Assembly (NCBI RefSeq): GCF_900107205.1
Contig: NZ_FNPC01000006.1
Location: 62,001-126,000, forward strand
Direction of reading: 5' to 3'
DNA length: 64,000 bases
Source: Halopenitus persicus
GTDB lineage: Archaea; Halobacteriota; Halobacteria; Halobacteriales; Haloferacaceae
Below are positions 43,158 through 51,959 of this stretch, piece after piece. Every line of letters begins with the position of its first letter. Position 1 is the first letter of the stretch. Made by a program: the position numbers and the translations under genes. The notes under the pieces are model-generated. The model saw only the letters and a list, made by a program, of their open reading frames with translations. It ran no database searches and was not told the DNA's origin.

Positions 43158-43688
43158 ATGAGCGAACCACGCGTCCCGGGGACGGCGGACGCGATCGAGC
43201 TCCCGTGCGGGGAGACGATCGGGCACGGCGACCTCGATCTCGGGATGCGCGAGTACGACTGTGCGTGCGGGGAAACGCACGCGGTAGTGATGGACGTCCA
43301 TCCGCCGGAGCGGTTCCTCCCGGAGTTCCTCGTCGAGGTGCTGCGCGAGGCCGTCGAGACGACCAGCGAGGAGATGCCCGAGTTCGGCACGCCGCACCTG
43401 CTCGGGGTCGTCCTCGAGGAGTTCCCGGACCGGGTCGTCGCCGAGGACGCCTCCGAGAACGCCGACGTCGGCTACGCGCTCGTCTGGGTGGCCGAATTCG
43501 ACGCGCGGCGGCTCCACGAGGTGATCGTCGAGCTCGTGGTCGAGCTGATGGAACACGCCGTGAGCCACGCGGAGGACGACGGGGCGTTGCAGGAGTTCGA
43601 GAAGCAGATGACCGAGTTCGACGTCGCCGAGTTCGTCGAGCGGTACCGGGCCGAACGCGACCTCGAAGCCGAGGACCCGTACGCCTAG
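43158..43688 (+). CDS. conserved haloarchaeal protein (probably DUF5815 family)
   Basis: A 176-residue acidic protein. The N-terminal ELPCGETIGHGDLDL and YDCACGETHAVVMDVHPPERFLPE hold three Cys and several His, suggesting a metal-bound N-domain; the rest is helical (EVLREAVETTSEEMPEFG, ELVVELMEHAVSHAEDD). I associate this pattern with DUF5815 from memory. No function is known. It starts about 25 nt after a TATA-like CCTTTTAACC. Confidence 0.78.
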   Translation: MSEPRVPGTADAIELPCGETIGHGDLDLGMREYDCACGETHAVVMDVHPPERFLPEFLVEVLREAVETTSEEMPEFGTPHLLGVVLEEFPDRVVAEDASENADVGYALVWVAEFDARRLHEVIVELVVELMEHAVSHAEDDGALQEFEKQMTEFDVAEFVERYRAERDLEAEDPYA

Positions 43689-43718
43689 CCCGGCCGAATC
43701 GGCCGCTCGACGGCGGGG

Positions 43719-43744
43719 TATATAAGTGATCGGACGATGTCCGA
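43719..43744 (+). promoter_or_regulatory. TATA box with adjoining inverted repeat
   Basis: TATATAAG (43719-43726) is followed at once by TCGGAC-GAT-GTCCGA (43730-43744), which would lie between the TATA box and the expected transcription start. This is the usual place for a repressor site. The next gene encodes a winged-helix protein. Confidence 0.55.
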
Positions 43745-43803
43745 CGAACGTCCGACTCCTGTCTCACTGAACGCTATGTGTATGGCTCCCGTACGTAAGA
43801 CGT

Positions 43804-44010
43804 ATGCACACCCGGGAGTTCGAACCGCTGCGCGGTGTGCTCGCCGAGGCCGACGAGCCGCTGACGGCGCGGGAGATCCTCTCGCTGCTCGAGGAGCGGG
43901 AGGAGTTCGACAACCCGCACCGCGTCGCGACCGTGCTGGGACGGTGGGCCGAGCGTGGCGAGGTGGAAGTGATCGCCGACAGCCCCTACCGATACCGGCT
44001 CAACACGTGA
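43804..44010 (+). CDS. 68-residue winged-helix protein
   Basis: A small winged-helix DNA-binding protein: REFEPLRGVLAEADEPLTAR, then EILSLLEEREEFDNPHRVATV and a wing GRWAERGEVEVIADSPYRYRL. It is nearly all DNA-binding domain, with no ligand domain. A strong TATA box with an inverted repeat lies about 80 nt upstream, giving a leader of about 55 nt; a weaker box closer in is possible. Autoregulation is a plausible inference. CarB is encoded downstream after 278 nt. Confidence 0.75.
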   Translation: MHTREFEPLRGVLAEADEPLTAREILSLLEEREEFDNPHRVATVLGRWAERGEVEVIADSPYRYRLNT

Positions 44011-44053
44011 TCCGCCATCGGGATCGACGAGTCGCGACGGCGACGACCGGCTA

Positions 44054-44141
44054 GCGGTATGGTTGGGCAGTGAGCGTTGCGACCGGCCGGTACGGTATGC
44101 CCGGGCGGTACGTTGTGGTCGGACGGTACGTTGCACAACCG
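44054..44141. repeat. degenerate 18-bp tandem repeat
   Basis: CGGTACGTTGTGGTCGGA and variants recur at about 44088, 44106 and 44124, with a weaker copy near 44054. The array lies in the gap before carB. Confidence 0.6.
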
Positions 44142-44257
44142 AACGAAAACGGATGCTCGGGCGGACTCGGCCCCCGATACGCCCCCGACCGTGGTACGTG
44201 ACCACATCTCTTGCGAATTTCGAAAAACTCCTTCGAGAATCGCATTCTTTCGCCGCC

Positions 44258-44266
44258 CTTATTACG
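44258..44266 (+). promoter_or_regulatory. TATA box of carB
   Basis: CTTATTACG lies 23-31 nt before the carB ATG at 44289, predicting a leaderless mRNA and supporting this start over the open frame further upstream. Confidence 0.6.
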
Positions 44267-44288
44267 ATGTACGCACTCCGGTCGGGTA

Positions 44289-47200
44289 ATGAGCGACTCA
44301 CCAGTGGCCTCCGAGACGACGGAGACGTCCGAGGACCGCACCATCCTGCTCATCGGCAGCGGCCCGATCCAGATCGGGCAGGCGGCCGAGTTCGATTACT
44401 CCGGCGCGCAGGCGTGTCGCGCCCTGCAGGAGGAGGGTGCTCGGGTCGTCCTCGTCAACTCGAACCCGGCGACCATCATGACCGACCCGGAGATGGCCGA
44501 CCGGGTGTACATCGAGCCGATCACGCCCGAGGCGATCGCCGAGGTCATCCGCGAGGAGAAGCCGGACGGCGTCATCGCCGGCCTCGGCGGACAGACCGGC
44601 CTCAACGTCACGGCCGAGCTGGCCGAGCAGGGCATCCTCGAGGAACACGACGTCGAGATCATGGGGACGCCGCTCGACACCATCTACGCGACCGAGGACC
44701 GCGACCTCTTCCGCCAGCGGATGGAGAACCTCGGCGAGCCGGTCCCCGCGTCGACGACCATCTCGCTGGGCGAGGACGAGTCGGTCACCGACTTCGACGA
44801 GGCGGCGTTCCGCGAACGCGTCCGGGACGCCGTCGACGAGGTCGGCGGGCTGCCGGTCATCTCGCGGACGACCTACACGCTCGGCGGGTCCGGATCCGGC
44901 GTCGTCGAGGAGTTCGACGAACTCGTCGATCGCGTCCGCAAGGGCCTCCGCCTCTCCCGGAACGGCGAGGTGCTCATCACCGAGTCGATCTCGGGCTGGG
45001 TCGAGCTCGAGTACGAGGTGATGCGCGACGCCGACGACTCCTGTATCATCATCTGCAACATGGAGAACATCGACCCGATGGGGATCCACACCGGCGAGTC
45101 GACGGTGGTGACCCCCTCGCAGGTCATTCCCGACGACGGCCACCAGGAGATGCGCGACGTGGCCCTCGAGGTCATCCGCGATCTGGGGATTCAGGGCGGC
45201 TGTAACATCCAGTTCGCCTGGCGCGACGACGGCACCCCGGGCGGGGAGTACCGCGTCGTCGAGGTGAACCCCCGCGTCTCCCGCTCGTCCGCGCTCGCCT
45301 CGAAGGCGACCGGCTACCCGATCGCCCGCGTCACGGCGAAGGTCGCGCTCGGCAAGCGGCTCCACGAGATCGACAACGAGATCACCGGCGAGACGACCGC
45401 CGCCTTCGAGCCGGCCATCGACTACGTCGTCACGAAGGTGCCGCGCTGGCCCATCGACAAGTTCGACGACGTCGACTTCGAGCTGGGCACGGCGATGAAA
45501 TCGACCGGCGAGGCGATGTCGATCGGCCGGACCTTCGAGGAAAGCATGCTCAAGGCGCTGCGCTCCTCCGAATACGATCCCGCCGTCGACTGGGTCGACG
45601 TGGACGACGAGACGCTTTCAGCCGACTACCTCGAGACGCCGACGCCCGACCGCCCGTACGCGATCTTCGAGGCGTTCTCGCGCGGCTATACCGTCGAGGA
45701 GGTGTGTGACCTCACGGGGATCAAGGAGTGGTACGTCGAGCGGTTCGAGCGCATCGCCGACGCCCACGAGGGCGCGAAGCACGGCGAGTTCACCGACGCG
45801 GCGATCGCCGGGTTCACCGACGCCGAGATCGCCGACGCGGCCTCCCCGGAGGCGCCCGCGGACGTCGAACCGAAGACGACCTCGACCGACGGCGGCAGCG
45901 TGACGCCGGTCTCGGTCGACGAGGTCGCCTCCTCGACGCCGAGCCGCACCTTCAAGCAGGTCGACACCTGCGCCGGCGAGTTCGAGGCGTCGACGCCGTA
46001 CTACTACTCGGCGCGGCTCCCCGAATACCTCGCCGGCGCCGACGCGGGCAGCGGCGAGAGCGACTACGGCGAGCTCCAGCGGATCGACCCCGACGTCGAG
46101 AGCGTCGTCGTCATCGGCGGCGGCCCGATCCGCATCGGGCAGGGCGTCGAGTTCGACTACTGTGCGGTCCACGCGGTGCGCGCGCTCCGCGAGATGGGCA
46201 TCGACGCACACGTGATCAACAACAATCCCGAGACCGTCTCGACGGACTACGACACCTCCGACGGGCTCTTCTTCGAGCCGATCACCGCCGAGGAGGTCGC
46301 CGACGTCGTCGAGGCGACCGACGCCGACGGCGTGATGGTCCAGTTCGGCGGCCAGACCTCCGTGAACGTCGGTGAACCGCTCGAGGCGGAGCTGGAGCGT
46401 CGCGGGCTCGACTGCGAGATCGTCGGCACCTCCGTGGAGGCGATGGACCTGGCGGAGGACCGCGACCGCTTCAACGCGCTGATGGACGACCTCGGCATCG
46501 CCCAGCCGGCCGGCGGCACGGCGACGAGCCGCGAGGAGGCGCTCGAACTCGCCCACGGGATCGGCTACCCGGTCCTCGTGCGTCCGTCCTACGTGCTCGG
46601 CGGCCGCGCGATGCGCGTCGTCGAGGACGACGCGGAGCTCGAGGAGTACATCGAGGAGGCGGTTCGCGTCTCGCCGGACAAGCCGATCCTCATCGACCAG
46701 TTCCTCGACGACGCGGTCGAGCTGGACGTCGACGCCGTCTCGGACGGCGAGGACGTCCTCATCGGCGGCGTGATGGAGCACGTCGAGAGCGCCGGCGTCC
46801 ACTCCGGCGACTCCGCGTGCATGATCCCCCCGCGGTCGCTCGACGACGCGACGCTCGGCCGCGTTCGCGAGGTCACCGAGGAGATCGCGACCGCGCTCGA
46901 CACCGTCGGCCTGTTGAACGTCCAGCTGGCGGTCACCGGCGTCCACGACCCCGACGCCGACCCCACCGTCTACGTGCTGGAGGCGAACCCGCGCTCCTCG
47001 CGGACGGTCCCGTTCGTCTCGAAGGCGACCGGCGTCCCGATCGCGAAGATCGCCGCGACGGTGATGGCCGGCGAGTCGCTCGCCGACCTCGACGTCGACG
47101 AGCAGATCCCCGAACACCTGAGCGTGAAGGAGGTCGTCCTCCCGTTCGACCGCCTGCCGGGCTCGGACCCGCGGCTCGGCCCCGAAATGAAGTCCACCGG

Positions 47201-47612
47201 CGAGGTGATGGGCACCGCGACGTCGTTCGGCAAGGCCTACGACAAGGCCCAGGACGCGACCGGCAAGCCGATCCCCGAGTCGGGAACCGCCGTCGTCGAC
47301 CTCTCGGCCGACCAGTTCCCGGACCCGGACACCGAGGCGGGCGAGGCGCTCGTCGACGGCTTCTCGGAGCACTTCGAGCTGTCCACGGCCACCGACCTGG
47401 TCGCGGCCGCCCGCTCGGGCGAGCTCGACCTGATCGTCTCGCGCCAGCGCGATCTGCTGGAGGTCGCCGTCGAGGAGGAGATCACCTACTTCTCCACGCC
47501 GGCCAGCGCGAAGGCGGCCCTCGAGGCGCTCGATCACGTGGATGACGACCTGGACGTCCTGGCGGTCTCGGACCGCCCGAAGCGCGTCGCCGATTGGGGC
47601 GCCGGGGAGTAG
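44289..47612 (+). CDS. carB: carbamoyl-phosphate synthase large subunit
   Basis: A 1107-residue CarB with two homologous ATP-grasp halves. The first opens ILLIGSGPIQIGQAAEFDYSG; the second opens VVVIGGGPIRIGQGVEFDYC near residue 615. VILADVEVNPR-type metal loops are seen as VVEVNPRVSRSSALASKATG and VLEANPRSSRTVPFVSKATG. The C-terminal ~140 residues are the allosteric MGS-like domain. An Ala/Ser/Thr-rich linker near 530-580 joins the halves. No carA (glutaminase) is adjacent, so it must be elsewhere. It supplies carbamoyl phosphate for arginine and pyrimidine synthesis. Confidence 0.96.
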   Translation: MSDSPVASETTETSEDRTILLIGSGPIQIGQAAEFDYSGAQACRALQEEGARVVLVNSNPATIMTDPEMADRVYIEPITPEAIAEVIREEKPDGVIAGLGGQTGLNVTAELAEQGILEEHDVEIMGTPLDTIYATEDRDLFRQRMENLGEPVPASTTISLGEDESVTDFDEAAFRERVRDAVDEVGGLPVISRTTYTLGGSGSGVVEEFDELVDRVRKGLRLSRNGEVLITESISGWVELEYEVMRDADDSCIIICNMENIDPMGIHTGESTVVTPSQVIPDDGHQEMRDVALEVIRDLGIQGGCNIQFAWRDDGTPGGEYRVVEVNPRVSRSSALASKATGYPIARVTAKVALGKRLHEIDNEITGETTAAFEPAIDYVVTKVPRWPIDKFDDVDFELGTAMKSTGEAMSIGRTFEESMLKALRSSEYDPAVDWVDVDDETLSADYLETPTPDRPYAIFEAFSRGYTVEEVCDLTGIKEWYVERFERIADAHEGAKHGEFTDAAIAGFTDAEIADAASPEAPADVEPKTTSTDGGSVTPVSVDEVASSTPSRTFKQVDTCAGEFEASTPYYYSARLPEYLAGADAGSGESDYGELQRIDPDVESVVVIGGGPIRIGQGVEFDYCAVHAVRALREMGIDAHVINNNPETVSTDYDTSDGLFFEPITAEEVADVVEATDADGVMVQFGGQTSVNVGEPLEAELERRGLDCEIVGTSVEAMDLAEDRDRFNALMDDLGIAQPAGGTATSREEALELAHGIGYPVLVRPSYVLGGRAMRVVEDDAELEEYIEEAVRVSPDKPILIDQFLDDAVELDVDAVSDGEDVLIGGVMEHVESAGVHSGDSACMIPPRSLDDATLGRVREVTEEIATALDTVGLLNVQLAVTGVHDPDADPTVYVLEANPRSSRTVPFVSKATGVPIAKIAATVMAGESLADLDVDEQIPEHLSVKEVVLPFDRLPGSDPRLGPEMKSTGEVMGTATSFGKAYDKAQDATGKPIPESGTAVVDLSADQFPDPDTEAGEALVDGFSEHFELSTATDLVAAARSGELDLIVSRQRDLLEVAVEEEITYFSTPASAKAALEALDHVDDDLDVLAVSDRPKRVADWGAGE

Positions 47613-47733
47613 TCCGCGCCCCCGACGCCGAGGGCGAATCGGCCACGACGCTGACGGCGACCGACGAGTTACCCCCAGTCGCGTTTTCACGCTCGCCGAA
47701 GCCGTTACCTGACGGGCCGTCATTGCCATCGAT

Positions 47734-48651
47734 ATGCCGACCGACCGGCCGGCGACGGATGAACCGCTGTCGCCGCCGGCCGACGAGATCCCGGCGTCGG
47801 TCCCCGGTGAATCGCGGATCCGCGAGACGAACGGCGTCGGACTACACGTCGTGGAAGCGGGTCCCGCGGACGGCGAGCTGCTCGTGCTCCTCCACGGATT
47901 CCCCGAGTTCTGGTACGGCTGGCACGCCGTGATCGAATCGCTTGCGTCAGCAGGGTTCCGCGTGGTTGTGCCCGACCAGCGCGGGTACAACCTGAGCGAG
48001 AAGCCCGACGGGATCGCCCCCTACCGGATCGGCGAGCTGGCCCGCGACGTCGTCGGGCTGATCGACGCGTACGGCCGCGAGACGGCGCTCCTCGCGGGCC
48101 ACGACTGGGGCGCCGCGGTCGGCTGGTGGGTCGCGCTCCACCACCCCGGCAGACTCCGGCGGTTCGTCGCGGTCAACCTCCCGCATCCGACGGTGTTCCG
48201 GCGAACGCTCCGAACGTCGTGGCGCCAACGGCTGCGAAACTGGTACATCCTGGCGTTTCAGCTCCCGTGGCTCCCCGAACGGGTTTCCCGGGTGCGGAAC
48301 TGGGCCCCGGTCGTCGAGGGAATGCGCCGGTCGAGCCGGCCCGGTGCGTTCGACAACGAGGATTTCGACCGGTATCGCCGCGCGTGGTCCCGGCCCGGTG
48401 CGTTCGCCGGGATGGTGAACTGGTACCGAGCGGTCGCTCGCGAGCGGCCGACTCCGGCCCGCACCGCCGTCGACGTCCCGACGCTCGTCGTCTGGGGCGC
48501 CGGCGACCGGTTCCTCCGGCGGTCGATGGCCGCCGAGAGCCTCGCGCACTGTTCGAACGGTCGACTCTTGATGGTCCACGACGCGACCCACTGGATCCTC
48601 CACGAGCGACCGAACCGGGTGGCCCGGGCGATCCGCGAGCACGTCGAGTGA
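47734..48651 (+). CDS. alpha/beta hydrolase, epoxide hydrolase/haloalkane dehalogenase type
   Basis: A 305-residue hydrolase. HGFPEFWYGW (residues 54-63) is the oxyanion motif; the nucleophile is Asp124 in AGHDWGAAVGW, typical of epoxide hydrolases and dehalogenases rather than esterases; VVPDQRGYNLSEKP follows the same family. The acid is in VWGAGDRFL and the His in HDATHWILHE near 287. The cap is helical (residues 150-225). The substrate is unknown. The start lies 25 nt after a weak TATA-like box. Confidence 0.88.
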   Translation: MPTDRPATDEPLSPPADEIPASVPGESRIRETNGVGLHVVEAGPADGELLVLLHGFPEFWYGWHAVIESLASAGFRVVVPDQRGYNLSEKPDGIAPYRIGELARDVVGLIDAYGRETALLAGHDWGAAVGWWVALHHPGRLRRFVAVNLPHPTVFRRTLRTSWRQRLRNWYILAFQLPWLPERVSRVRNWAPVVEGMRRSSRPGAFDNEDFDRYRRAWSRPGAFAGMVNWYRAVARERPTPARTAVDVPTLVVWGAGDRFLRRSMAAESLAHCSNGRLLMVHDATHWILHERPNRVARAIREHVE

Positions 48652-48683
48652 CGGCGTCCCGTTAGCATCCCGACGACGACCCT

Positions 48684-49334
48684 TCAGGCGGAACTGGCTC
48701 CGGGATCCGACTCCTCCAGATAGAGACGATAGCACGGTCCCGCCAGCAGCAGCGCCGCGACGCCGGCCATCCCGAGCAGCAGGACCGGGTCGAACGTCGC
48801 CGCGTCGCCGGCGAGGAGGCGGTCAGCCGACACCCCGACCGCAATCCCGGCGACCACCCACGGCGTCTCGCCGAGCGCGGTCCCGAGGAGGAAGGGGCGG
48901 ACGTCGACACGGGCGAATCCGGCCGCGATCGAGACCGCGTCGGACGGGACCGGCAACAGCCGGCTCGCGGCGATCGTTCGCGTCGCGCCCGCGGCCGCGA
49001 CGAGGCGCACGCCGGCACGCGAGAACCGACTCCCGGCCGGGTCCCAGCCGGCACGTGCGAGCGCGTACGGCGGGAGCGCCGTGGCCGTCACCAGGGCGAT
49101 CCCGACCGGAATCCCCGCCCAGCCGTAGCCGTAGCCGGCGGCGACCGCGATCAGCGTCGTCGGGAGCGCGAGCGCCGGCCGGACGGCCGCGAGTCCGCAC
49201 AGCGCGAGCGCGAACAGCGCCGGCTCGTCCGCGATGCGTTCGGCGGGCGCCACGAGCGCTCGCGGGTCCGTCAGCCACGCGATGAGCACGACGCCGGCGA
49301 GGACGGCCACTCCGGCTGCGAGGCGGCGCTTCAC
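48684..49334 (-). CDS. TVP38/TMEM64 (VTT-domain) membrane protein
   Basis: A 216-residue polytopic membrane protein of the TVP38/TMEM64 group in the DedA superfamily. PALALPTTLIAVAAGYGYGW is the membrane re-entrant signature, followed by SRLLPVPSDAVSIAAGFARVD and VRPFLLGTALGETPWVVAGI. About five to six helices fit. Eukaryotic relatives scramble lipids; no archaeal role is established. The GTG start is supported by a TATA-like GTTTATCGG about 20-27 nt upstream. Confidence 0.85.
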   Translation of the reverse strand: MKRRLAAGVAVLAGVVLIAWLTDPRALVAPAERIADEPALFALALCGLAAVRPALALPTTLIAVAAGYGYGWAGIPVGIALVTATALPPYALARAGWDPAGSRFSRAGVRLVAAAGATRTIAASRLLPVPSDAVSIAAGFARVDVRPFLLGTALGETPWVVAGIAVGVSADRLLAGDAATFDPVLLLGMAGVAALLLAGPCYRLYLEESDPGASSA

Positions 49335-49368
49335 GCGACCGGCTTCCCGACCGACCGATAAACGCCTT

Positions 49369-49437
49369 GTGGAGCCACGGCGGGAAGCGCCGTGGAGACG
49401 CGGCGGGAAGCACCGTGGAGACGCGGCGGAACGCCCC
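49369..49437. repeat. 23-bp tandem repeat, three copies
   Basis: GTGGAGACGCGGCGGGAAGC and variants start at 49369, 49392 and 49415 between divergent genes, just outside the promoters of both. Confidence 0.85.
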
Positions 49438-49497
49438 GTCCGGACCACCCGCGGGTCGTCCTGGCAGTTTTTAAGGACCGCCGCCGAACGGACGCGC

Positions 49498-49893
49498 GTG
49501 CGCCGCGACCGCTCGCCCGATGGCGACTCGACGCGGGACCGGAAGCGCGAGCTCGGGATCGAACTCCTCGCCACCCTCGAGGAGGAGTCGCTGCCGCTCC
49601 CGGAGGCGATCGACCGGATCGAGACGGTGACGACGAGTCCCGCGCTCACCCGGGAGATCCTCGACGCCGCGCGCAAGCGGGGCGTCATCGACCGGGAGGA
49701 CGGCCGGATCCGGACGCGACGCGGCGGGACGGCCGTCTCCCTCGACCGTGGGGTCACGGTCCGCGAGGGCGAGTTCGAGTGCCGTCGCTGCGGAGCGTCG
49801 ATCTCGACCGGACACTTCCTCGAACTCGATGCCGGCGAGCTCGGTCCGTTCGGGTCCTCGTGTATCCGGGCGGTTCTCGGCCGTGACGGGTGA
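49498..49893 (+). CDS. conserved haloarchaeal wHTH/zinc protein (probably DUF5830)
   Basis: A 131-residue protein. The N-terminal ELGIELLATLEEESLPLPEA, IDRIETVTTSPALTREILDA and ARKRGVIDRED look like a winged helix. The C-terminus has FECRRCGASISTGHFLELD...GPFGSSCIRAVLGR with three Cys and a His, a zinc-like site. I associate it with DUF5830 from memory. The GTG start lies 24 nt after a TATA-like TTTTTAAGG, which decides the start. Confidence 0.76.
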   Translation: MRRDRSPDGDSTRDRKRELGIELLATLEEESLPLPEAIDRIETVTTSPALTREILDAARKRGVIDREDGRIRTRRGGTAVSLDRGVTVREGEFECRRCGASISTGHFLELDAGELGPFGSSCIRAVLGRDG

Positions 49894-49938
49894 GGCGGTG
49901 AGGTGGCCGAGCGGACGATTCCGATGGAGCAGCTGCCG

Positions 49939-51225
49939 TCAGCGGCCGCGCCGAAGCTCCTCGATCAGCTGCTCGATGAGCGTGGCCTGCTCGTCGAGTC
50001 GATCGGCCTGTTTCTCGACGGCGGCGCGCAGCGCGGCGACCTCCTCGGCGAGGTCGTCGTCCGTCACCCCCGCCGGTTCGAATCCGGAATCGCCGAAGTC
50101 GGCGTCCATCGCGGCGGTCTCGCCGGACGCGTCCGCGTCGCGCGCGGACCGATCGCCGTCGGCGTCCCCACGTGCCGCCGCGCCGTCGCCCGTTTCACTG
50201 GTGGCGTTCATCGTGGCGTTCGCCGACCCGGCCTGCCGGGATCCGGATCGTGAGGACCCGGCACCACGTTCCGACGACGCCGGTACCGTTTCCTCCGACG
50301 CCGTCGAATCGGACGCATCGGCACCGGCGCGGTCGGTAGTGGTCGCGCGCGACGCCGTGTCCGAGGATTCCGGGGCGAGCGGGTCCCCGGATCCGGCCGA
50401 CTGGGTCTCACCGTCCCCGTTTCTGCCCATCGACTCCATCGGGGCGTCGGTCCCGGAGTCGGTCTCGGCGTCCGCCTCGGCATCGGCCGCCGGCGACGCC
50501 GAGAGCGGATCCACGCCGACGCCGAAGTCCGGCGAGCCGTCCGCGCTCGCCTCGGCGTCCGCGTCCGCCGCCTCCGCCTCGGCCTCCTGCTCACGAACGG
50601 CCCGCAGCTCCGCGGGGCTCTCGACGCCGTGGTAGCCGCAGACGGCGTCGGTCAGGGTCTCCCGGACCTCCCTGGCCGACTCGTTCGGGGTCTTGAACCG
50701 CTCCTGGCGGTCCTGCAGGGTGAGCACGACCGAGGTCGCGACGGTTCCCTCCTCGAAGCCGAGGTCGGTGACGTCCTCGTAGTGGAACTCCTCGAACTCC
50801 TCGTCCCAGACGACCGACCCGATGTGTTTGACGAGCCGGTCGCTGGTGATGATGAGCGTCAGCTCCGAGAAGCGGAAGGTGCTGATGACCGACTCGCCCG
50901 GGTCGGTGACCCCGGCCGCCGAGAGCACGCCCGCCAGGATCGGGTGGAGGGCGTCGTCGGTTCGTTTGGCCGGGATCGTGATCGTCTCCTCCCCGTCGAG
51001 CCCGCGGTCGAGGGTGATCTTCGTCTTGCGGCGGCCCTCGGAGACGTCGACCCGCTCGGCTCCGTGTGGGTACGTCTCGACGGTCTCGTCCGAGAGCAGT
51101 CCGTCGGACCGATAGACGAGCGTCCGTGTCGGCGTCACCGCGAGGGCGTCCTCGCCGCCGAGGTCGACGTGGGCGGCGACGTCCTCCTCGCCGACTGCCG
51201 ATGCGAGCAGGTCGGGAAGACTCAT
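49939..51225 (-). CDS. haloarchaeal PH-like-domain protein with long acidic linker
   Basis: A 428-residue protein, unrecognised beyond haloarchaeal conservation. Residues about 1-215 form two beta-rich blocks (VTPTRTLVYRSDGLLSD, then LTLIITSDRLVKHIGSVVWD and FHYEDVTDLGFEEGTV) that resemble bacterial PH-like domains. Residues about 225-385 are a disordered Ala/Asp/Ser/Thr linker. The end is a coiled coil (EEVAALRAAVEKQADRLDEQ). The start MSLPDLLAS is preferred over an ATG 12 nt upstream because the TATA box is exactly 24 nt before it. Confidence 0.72.
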   Translation of the reverse strand: MSLPDLLASAVGEEDVAAHVDLGGEDALAVTPTRTLVYRSDGLLSDETVETYPHGAERVDVSEGRRKTKITLDRGLDGEETITIPAKRTDDALHPILAGVLSAAGVTDPGESVISTFRFSELTLIITSDRLVKHIGSVVWDEEFEEFHYEDVTDLGFEEGTVATSVVLTLQDRQERFKTPNESAREVRETLTDAVCGYHGVESPAELRAVREQEAEAEAADADAEASADGSPDFGVGVDPLSASPAADAEADAETDSGTDAPMESMGRNGDGETQSAGSGDPLAPESSDTASRATTTDRAGADASDSTASEETVPASSERGAGSSRSGSRQAGSANATMNATSETGDGAAARGDADGDRSARDADASGETAAMDADFGDSGFEPAGVTDDDLAEEVAALRAAVEKQADRLDEQATLIEQLIEELRRGR

Positions 51226-51248
51226 TTGCGAATGCATTCGCCGCGCCG

Positions 51249-51259
51249 GGTATAAATCC
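51249..51259 (-). promoter_or_regulatory. TATA box that decides the start of the PH-like gene
   Basis: On the minus strand GGATTTATACC lies 24 nt before the ATG at 51225 but only 12 nt before the ATG at 51237, so the downstream ATG is the likely start. Confidence 0.6.
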
Positions 51260-51363
51260 GCGGGTCGCTTCACGGCGATCCGCGGCCGCGACCCCTGTCT
51301 CGCGGTCGCAAACCGCCCGCGGATGGGAAGGTTAAAGGGTTTCATCCCGGTACGTGCAACTGC

Positions 51364-51519
51364 GGCCGGGTGGCTTAGCTGGACATAGCGCCGCACTCAT
51401 AGGGTTTCAGAGATTCGGTGCGGCAGTCGCCTTGGAAGCGTCCGCGACCCCGCCGGGGCCCCGCCGAGCCTCGGACCTGGGCGATGCGGAGATCGCGGGT
51501 TCGGAGCCCGCCCCGGCCA
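51364..51519 (+). tRNA. elongator tRNA-Met (CAT) with an intron of about 82 nt
   Basis: The 5' exon GGCCGGG...CCGCACTCATA (51364-51401) and 3' exon (about 51484-51519) form a full cloverleaf. GGCCGGG pairs with CCCGGCC, CCGCA with TGCGG around anticodon CAT, and the T stem is GCGGG/CCCGC; the discriminator is A. The intron (about 51402-51483) interrupts after position 37, the canonical archaeal site, and haloarchaeal elongator tRNA-Met genes are known to carry one. A TATA-like GTTAAAGG is at 51331-51338. EndA, which would remove the intron, is encoded in this window. Confidence 0.88.
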
Positions 51520-51630
51520 TACCTCGTCCCCCGTTTTCGTCCCGTCAGTTTCCCTCGTTCCGCTTTTCGTGCCGTCCGTCCCGCCGGCGAGCCGACGGTA
51601 TTTATCCGTCGGGGTGCATCGATGACACGT

Positions 51631-51957
51631 ATGAGCCTCGACCGATACGCCGACGCGATCGCCGACCTCGATCCCGACCGCGGGGAGGTCGAAACCGCCG
51701 AGGTCGTCGTGACCGACGACGTGCTGGTGAAGGCGTTCGTCCTCGCCCCGGGCGGGGAGATCACGCCGCACGAACACGGCGACGCCACGAACGTCTTTCA
51801 CGTCCTCGAGGGGACCCCGACCGTCGTCCGCGACGGCGAGACGGAGCGGATCGAGGCGCCCGGCGTCGTGCACAACGAGCGCGGGGCCGTCCACGGCGCC
51901 CGCAACGAGTCCGACGACCGGGCCGTCCTGACCGCGAGCCTCTGCCCGCTCCCGTAA
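51631..51957 (+). CDS. cupin-domain protein
   Basis: A 108-residue single cupin. The metal motif is in GGEITPHEHGDATNVFHVLEG (His-x-His and later Glu-like positions), with VVRDGETERIEAPGVVHNERGAVHGARN as the second half. The start MSLDRYADAIADLD was chosen because TATTTATCC lies about 25-33 nt upstream, and an ATG 9 nt earlier would be too close. The next gene, a rhodanese, begins 2 nt after its stop, so the two are cotranscribed. No substrate is assigned. Confidence 0.83.
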   Translation: MSLDRYADAIADLDPDRGEVETAEVVVTDDVLVKAFVLAPGGEITPHEHGDATNVFHVLEGTPTVVRDGETERIEAPGVVHNERGAVHGARNESDDRAVLTASLCPLP

Positions 51958-51959
51958 GT

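Noticed and set aside
45618-47990. A 790-codon open frame on the minus strand
   Set aside because: It is antisense to carB, which has all ATP-grasp motifs.
51402-51483. Box C/D guide RNA inside the tRNA-Met intron
   Set aside because: No clear C (RTGATGA) and D (CTGA) box pair was found; the haloarchaeal intron guide known to me is in tRNA-Trp.
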